From CAKZYD01 sp039814715 (GTDB lineage Bacteria > Pseudomonadota > Alphaproteobacteria > Sphingomonadales > CAKZYD01): 64,000 nt of DNA. Position numbers and translations under genes: made by a program. Within the stretch, counting starts at the first letter, position 1. Every line of letters starts with the position of its first letter. Location of the stretch: the NCBI GenBank assembly GCA_039814715.1, contig JBCCAR010000015.1, forward strand, positions 16,379 through 80,378. The letters are read 5' to 3'. This document shows positions 60,353 to 64,000 of the stretch, one piece after another. The notes under the pieces are model-generated. The model had not been told where the DNA came from. It searched no databases and saw only the letters and a program-made list of their open reading frames with translations.

Positions 60353-62415
60353 CGCAGCTTCTCCCGCAATCCCCTGAAATCCTGCGCCGCAACTTAGCCG
60401 CGGATGGCGGCTCAGATGTGGTTGGCTTCATCTCTGGCGCATCGGGCGCGCAAAGTCGGACCGTGCAGGCGCGCTTGCGCGAGATCATTTCTGTTGAGGA
60501 TTTCAGCGGAACGGATCGAGAGCGCTTTATCGCGGCGCTGACGGCGGCCAATGGCCAGCCCGTGCATGTGCCCTTGCGGGCAACGCCCTATGAAATCGAT
60601 GCGGCCATCACTGGCCTTGCGGTTAACCTTCGCATGGATGATGGCGTTGTCATTCGCTCTGCCAGCAACAACACCCATCAGCTGTTTCGAAACTGCAACC
60701 CGGTCATCCTGCATGGCAGGGCGCAAATCGGCGACACCGGCGCATATTTTGGCAGCGCCACATCTGCTGAAAGCGCAGTGGTGTATTGGGATGCCGGGCA
60801 AGCCATTTCTCGTTTGGAAGTGTCTGGCGTCAATTTTCAAGGTGGCCGGACGACAGGGCGCGGCATTGCCTGCGCTGATAGCGATGTATCGCCCGTCACG
60901 ATGACACGCTTACAGGTCTTTGGTGATGTGATCGCTGATGGCTTTGACCGCTCTGGGATTGAGCTTCCGGCGCGGGCAGGCGGAACCAATGCACTTTGGA
61001 CCGTTGTCGACTTCTCCGTTGAGGATATGGACACAGGGGCTGGCACCAAGCGTGGGCTCGTCTTGGGCTCAAACCTTAATCGCGGGCAAACGATTCGCGT
61101 GACCCGTTTTAAGGCCGATGGGCTGTCTGGCAGTGGCACCAACGAGGTGAAGGGCGTGCTTTGCTATGGCGAGGACGTGCTGTTCACCGAGTGCTTTGTG
61201 CGCAATGTGCGCAACACTGGTCAGGATGATGCTGAAGCGCTCTATATGAAGGCCAGCTATGGCCGCATGACCTTCAATACGGTCATTAATGGCGGGCATA
61301 GCAAGGATGGCGCGCTGACCATCAAGGGCAGCGGTGACGAGAGCAATCCGCAATACTCAAATCACTCAGAGCTGTCTTACAATACGGTCATTTTCGATGA
61401 CGCAAACTATGATGCGCCGGCGCTTGGCATTCAGCGCAGCTATTGCAAGGCGGTTGGCAACATCCTGCGCGATGAGCGCCCTGGACGAAGCGGGCTGACC
61501 TATAGCATGGCCTTTGCTGTTGGCACGGCAACCAGTGGCGTGTCGCATATCCTTTTGGCCAATAATCTGATCACTGGTTTTGCTGGTTTCTGTGGCAATT
61601 CCGGGTTCCGGGCGCTGTGGACCGACAATGTGGTGGTGCAAGGCAATGTCATCACCAATATGGACGGCGCTGACTTTGTTCATATCCGCAATGATAGCCG
61701 GATCAGCAACCGCACGGCCAATTTCAACGCGGCCGCGCGCACCATTGAGCTTGATCAAGGCGTTGCCTTTCCTGGCAATTGGGACCCCAATATCTGGCGG
61801 GCTGGCGACAGCATTGAGATCACGACAAGCGCTTCGAACAATGGCACCTATACGATTGCGTCTTGGGATGATGCGACAACGATCACGGTGGCTGAGACGC
61901 TGACAGACGAAACCGGTGTGAATGTGTCGATTTATCGCCGCAATGCTGGTGTTGTTCGGTTTTTGAACAACAGCCTGTCAGAGTGCAGCTTGACCTACTT
62001 CATTCGTGCGACAGGCTTTGCTGCCCAATACGCGGCGCTGGAGAGTTTCGGGAACATCATTGATGGTGTGCTGCGGGTCTATCGGCTGGACGGCATCGAT
62101 ATGGTCGATGAATTTCGGACTGGGCAGAATGTCTATCGCAATGTGACCGATATCTTCTTTGGATCGACCAATTATGCCGAGCATTTGAAGGACAATAAGG
62201 TGCGCGGTGTGGTGTCTCTGACAGCGGGCAGCGCTGCGGTGAACACCCCTTATGTCACGTCTGCAAGCCGTATCCGGCTGACGCATCAAAATGCCGGTGG
62301 CACGATTGGCGTGCCCTATGTCAGCGCGCGCAGTGCCGGGACCAGCTTCACCATTCAAAGCACGTCTGCGCTCGATACCAGCACCATCTTTTGGGAACTC
62401 GATGAGGATTTTTAA
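60349..62415 (+). CDS. Beta-helix spike (receptor-binding) protein
   Basis: 688 residues from GTG 60349. The N-terminal head (RRNLAADGGSDVVGFISGAS, then RTVQARLREIISVEDFSG) resembles the capsid-binding module of tailspikes. It is followed by a long right-handed parallel beta-helix of pectate-lyase type (repeated N-x-V/I and G-x-x-x-N turns, e.g. NNLITGFAGFCGNSG, DNVVVQGNVITNMDG). A C-terminal beta domain ends in STIFWELDEDF. It probably binds and may cleave surface polysaccharide of the host. In PM2 the spike (P1) is unrelated in sequence, as far as I can tell. Confidence 0.75.
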   Translation: MTQLLPQSPEILRRNLAADGGSDVVGFISGASGAQSRTVQARLREIISVEDFSGTDRERFIAALTAANGQPVHVPLRATPYEIDAAITGLAVNLRMDDGVVIRSASNNTHQLFRNCNPVILHGRAQIGDTGAYFGSATSAESAVVYWDAGQAISRLEVSGVNFQGGRTTGRGIACADSDVSPVTMTRLQVFGDVIADGFDRSGIELPARAGGTNALWTVVDFSVEDMDTGAGTKRGLVLGSNLNRGQTIRVTRFKADGLSGSGTNEVKGVLCYGEDVLFTECFVRNVRNTGQDDAEALYMKASYGRMTFNTVINGGHSKDGALTIKGSGDESNPQYSNHSELSYNTVIFDDANYDAPALGIQRSYCKAVGNILRDERPGRSGLTYSMAFAVGTATSGVSHILLANNLITGFAGFCGNSGFRALWTDNVVVQGNVITNMDGADFVHIRNDSRISNRTANFNAAARTIELDQGVAFPGNWDPNIWRAGDSIEITTSASNNGTYTIASWDDATTITVAETLTDETGVNVSIYRRNAGVVRFLNNSLSECSLTYFIRATGFAAQYAALESFGNIIDGVLRVYRLDGIDMVDEFRTGQNVYRNVTDIFFGSTNYAEHLKDNKVRGVVSLTAGSAAVNTPYVTSASRIRLTHQNAGGTIGVPYVSARSAGTSFTIQSTSALDTSTIFWELDEDF

Positions 62416-62864
62416 TGAAATGGCTCATCGGTTTATCGGCGCTTGGACTTGTCTGGTGGGGATTGCGGATGCGTGACATCGATAATCTGGCGCGCACCAT
62501 GTGGGGCGAAGCGCGCGGCGAGGGCATCCAAGGGATGCAGGCCGTGGCTAATGTGGTGATGAACCGCGTCAACGCCGGACGTTGGTTCTCCGGCACGGTG
62601 AGCCAGGTGGTGAAGAAGCCGTTTCAGTTTTCCGTGTGGAATGAAGGCGATCCCAATTTGCCGCTCATGAAAGCCGTTGACGAGCGCGACAATGCGTTTC
62701 TGACAGCGGTTGAGATAGCTGCGCGAGCGATGCGCGGCACGCTGGAAGACATCACGGGCGGGGCAACGCATTATCATACCGTCAGCGTCAATCCGCCCTG
62801 GGCCGACACATCTAAAATCACCGCGCGTATCGGAAAGCACATTTTCTACAAAGGAATTGCCTGA
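62415..62864 (+). CDS. SleB-type cell wall hydrolase with N-terminal anchor
   Basis: A 149-residue protein with an N-terminal hydrophobic segment (WLIGLSALGLVWWGLRM), then the SleB/hydrolase_2 domain with catalytic Glu in ARTMWGEARGEG, AVANVVMNRVNAG, QFSVWNEGD and ATHYHTVSVNPPWAD. The enzyme is a lytic transglycosylase/glucosaminidase-type murein hydrolase. It lies right behind the spike and away from the holin, so it could be a virion entry lysin. It could instead be the main endolysin. Confidence 0.85.
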   Translation: MKWLIGLSALGLVWWGLRMRDIDNLARTMWGEARGEGIQGMQAVANVVMNRVNAGRWFSGTVSQVVKKPFQFSVWNEGDPNLPLMKAVDERDNAFLTAVEIAARAMRGTLEDITGGATHYHTVSVNPPWADTSKITARIGKHIFYKGIA

Positions 62865-63049
62865 TGGCCCTGCCTCTTATTCCCATTGCGGTTGGCACAC
62901 TGCTCGTTGGCGCTGGTGTCGGCACTGGTGTTGGCATCTCAAAGGCGGGTGAAGAGGTGGGTGAGGGCGTTGGTGACGGCCTCCGCATCCTTGCCATTGT
63001 CGCTGGTGGCTATGTGCTGCTGCGTTATGGTCCAAGGCTGTTCAGATGA
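62864..63049 (+). CDS. Small membrane protein after the lysin
   Basis: A 61-residue protein with two hydrophobic segments (IPIAVGTLLVGAGVGTGVGI and LRILAIVAGGYVLLRYG) flanking an acidic Gly/Glu linker. It overlaps the lysin stop by one base and the next start by 4. It is possibly a virion membrane protein or a second holin. Confidence 0.5.
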   Translation: MALPLIPIAVGTLLVGAGVGTGVGISKAGEEVGEGVGDGLRILAIVAGGYVLLRYGPRLFR

Positions 63050-63288
63050 AGATATTTGAAAGCCAAATTGCTGGATGGGTCGTGGCGGGTATTGCAGGCA
63101 TGGCTACACTGCTTTGGAACCTGTCCTTTGATGCCACGGCGGATCAACAAAAGGCCATGCATAACACCCAGGTCGAGATCCTCATCCGGCTGGGTAAGGT
63201 CCAGACTGAAATTCAAAATCTGAAAGAGGAAGTTGGCGTCATCTCGCGCCTGGAACGCCTTGAAAACGCATTATTGGCTGGAGAATAA
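63046..63288 (+). CDS. Membrane-anchored coiled-coil protein, spanin or virion candidate
   Basis: An 80-residue protein with an N-terminal membrane helix (IAGWVVAGIAGMATLLWNL) and a C-terminal coiled coil (TQVEILIRLGKVQTEIQNLK). The topology matches inner-membrane spanins (Rz-like), but an overlapping outer-membrane Rz1-like frame was not seen. It overlaps the preceding gene by 4 bases. Confidence 0.5.
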   Translation: MKIFESQIAGWVVAGIAGMATLLWNLSFDATADQQKAMHNTQVEILIRLGKVQTEIQNLKEEVGVISRLERLENALLAGE

Positions 63289-63291
63289 GGC

Positions 63292-63435
63292 ATGAGCACA
63301 CGACGCAAAGGGCCAGGCGCTCGCAACAAAGGCAATGATGATGCCGCGATCCGGGCGGCGGGTATCGACAAATTTGGCCCACTGGCGAAAAACTGGAAGA
63401 TCGAGACGATTAAGGCCAAGCTAGCGGCGTCTTAG
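63292..63435 (+). CDS. Small basic protein
   Basis: A 47-residue, basic, Arg/Lys/Gly-rich protein (STRRKGPGARNKGND) with a short helical end (NWKIETIKAKLAAS). It starts 3 bases after the previous stop and converges with the minus-strand HTH gene, overlapping it by 15 bases. It could be DNA-binding or virion-associated. Confidence 0.45.
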   Translation: MSTRRKGPGARNKGNDDAAIRAAGIDKFGPLAKNWKIETIKAKLAAS

Positions 63436-63906
63436 GTTCTTTTCGCGCGTGGTAATATCGGCCGGTGTCGCCAATTGCTTTGCAATGCGCGTAACCTGCT
63501 TGGATGATTTCAGTTTCGCGGCCTTGGCGATCATATCGAGCGGACGCCCGAGCCGCCACAGCTGCATGATATAGTCATCACGCTTATAGCGATCACGCCG
63601 GGTCATGATCGGCTTAATATACTCGTACATTGCGCGGATACGCTTCTCGTCTGTATGGAATTCATAGTCACGAACTCTGTTGATGACGTCCTCCAAATCG
63701 GCACCGGCATCGATCTCAGCAGCGATCAAGGCGTCAATCCGCCGATGCATTGGCTTATTATGACGATGAATATTATCGATCTTCTCTAATCGTTTTTTTC
63801 GATTTTTAAGGGCATCGTGGATGACAATAAAGAGGTCTTGGAGCGGCCCAATCGTATCGTCTGGCAGCCGCTCGACGGCATCGTGAATTGCAACTTCGTG
63901 TTTCAT
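63421..63906 (-). CDS. Basic minus-strand protein with a possible HTH
   Basis: A 161-residue, highly charged protein (many Arg/Lys/Asp), helical throughout. The C-terminal part (LGRPLDMIAKAAKLKSSKQV, about 118-137) has the spacing of a helix-turn-helix with IA-x3-L-x-S. It could be a phage regulator or the start of a second element. I recognise no family. The remaining 63907-64000 shows no gene and no dif-like site. Whether it belongs to the prophage is unclear. Confidence 0.4.
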   Translation of the reverse strand: MKHEVAIHDAVERLPDDTIGPLQDLFIVIHDALKNRKKRLEKIDNIHRHNKPMHRRIDALIAAEIDAGADLEDVINRVRDYEFHTDEKRIRAMYEYIKPIMTRRDRYKRDDYIMQLWRLGRPLDMIAKAAKLKSSKQVTRIAKQLATPADITTREKNLRRR

Positions 63907-64000
63907 ATCCGCCCGCCTAAATTGCGTGAGCGAGCGTGGTGAATGGACCGTTAAGAAAGCGTTGCATTTTGATACAAAGCGTCGTGAAGCCCGATAGAAG

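Larger units (their letters stand above)
52224..64000 (+). mobile_element. Corticovirus-like (PM2-type, double-jelly-roll) prophage, right end outside window
   Basis: The region from the dif-like junction onward has a single phage-like logic: leftward repressor, then about 20 tightly packed rightward genes often joined by ATGA overlaps. The key markers are a P2-like double-jelly-roll capsid protein at 58.0 kb, a small packaging ATPase just before it, an HUH Rep, SSB, holin, several single-helix proteins, a beta-helix spike and a SleB lysin. There is no portal, terminase, tail or integrase gene. At about 11.2 kb to the last plausible structural gene, it is close to the roughly 10-kb genome of PM2. 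The right attachment site was not found before 64000. Confidence 0.8.

Noticed and set aside
52224..64000. CRISPR arrays, transposases or integrase in the prophage
   Set aside because: None seen: no regularly spaced repeats and no DDE, tyrosine or serine recombinase motifs in the window.

Overview
The window is about 52 kb of alphaproteobacterial chromosome followed by a prophage that runs off the right edge. The lineage is suggested by several things seen together: a CckA hybrid kinase beside flagellar genes, TTAA-N7-TTAA (CtrA-type) sites in front of two genes or operons, the order dusB-ntrB-ntrC-ntrY-ntrX-trkA-trkH-hfq-hflX-mazG, a fused ispDF, the alphaproteobacterial type of CheZ, MotE and a DUF6468 protein. 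Genus and order cannot be fixed from the sequence alone. A PEP-CTERM-type protein and the type of prophage fit an aquatic bacterium, but that is inference.

Layout. 1-11.2 kb holds flagellar motor, export and rod genes: the fliM end, DUF6468, motE, cheZ, two small MotB-like membrane proteins and a large TPR protein. Then come fliP, fliO and an FlhB-C-terminal-like gene on the minus strand, and flgB-flgC-fliE-fliQ-fliR-flhB on the plus strand. 11.2-17.8 kb: cckA, recA, alaS. 17.8-25.8 kb: a hydrolase/OsmC fusion, a CaiB-type CoA-transferase, a TPR-SPOR lipoprotein, a chorismate-mutase-like protein, glpK, small membrane peptides, tRNA-Ser and a PEP-CTERM-type protein. 25.9-35.6 kb: cell-wall enzymes (mltB, rlpA, a DD-carboxypeptidase), tmk, holB, metG, tatD, an MBL hydrolase, lipA and a ratA/COQ10 gene. 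35.6-38.2 kb is a minus-strand block: cinA, pgpA, a secreted protein, ispDF. 38.3-49 kb: dusB, the two nitrogen two-component pairs, potassium uptake (trkA/trkH) and hfq. 49-52.1 kb: hflX, mazG, a small exported protein and a membrane-tethered retropepsin-like protease.

52.2-63.4 kb and probably beyond is the notable part: a tailless, membrane-containing prophage of the corticovirus (PM2) type, here in an alphaproteobacterium. It has a leftward repressor and rightward early genes (two Rmf/CrpP-like proteins flanking a holin, SSB, an HUH rolling-circle Rep, a zinc ribbon). These are followed by a small genome-packaging ATPase, a double-jelly-roll major capsid protein resembling PM2 P2, a run of tiny single-helix membrane proteins, a beta-helix spike and a SleB-type lysin. 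No integrase is visible. Instead, the repressor 3' end overlaps a sequence identical to the XerD half of a bacterial dif site with a degenerate XerC half, which suggests XerCD-mediated insertion at the chromosome dimer resolution site. The right junction is not in the window.
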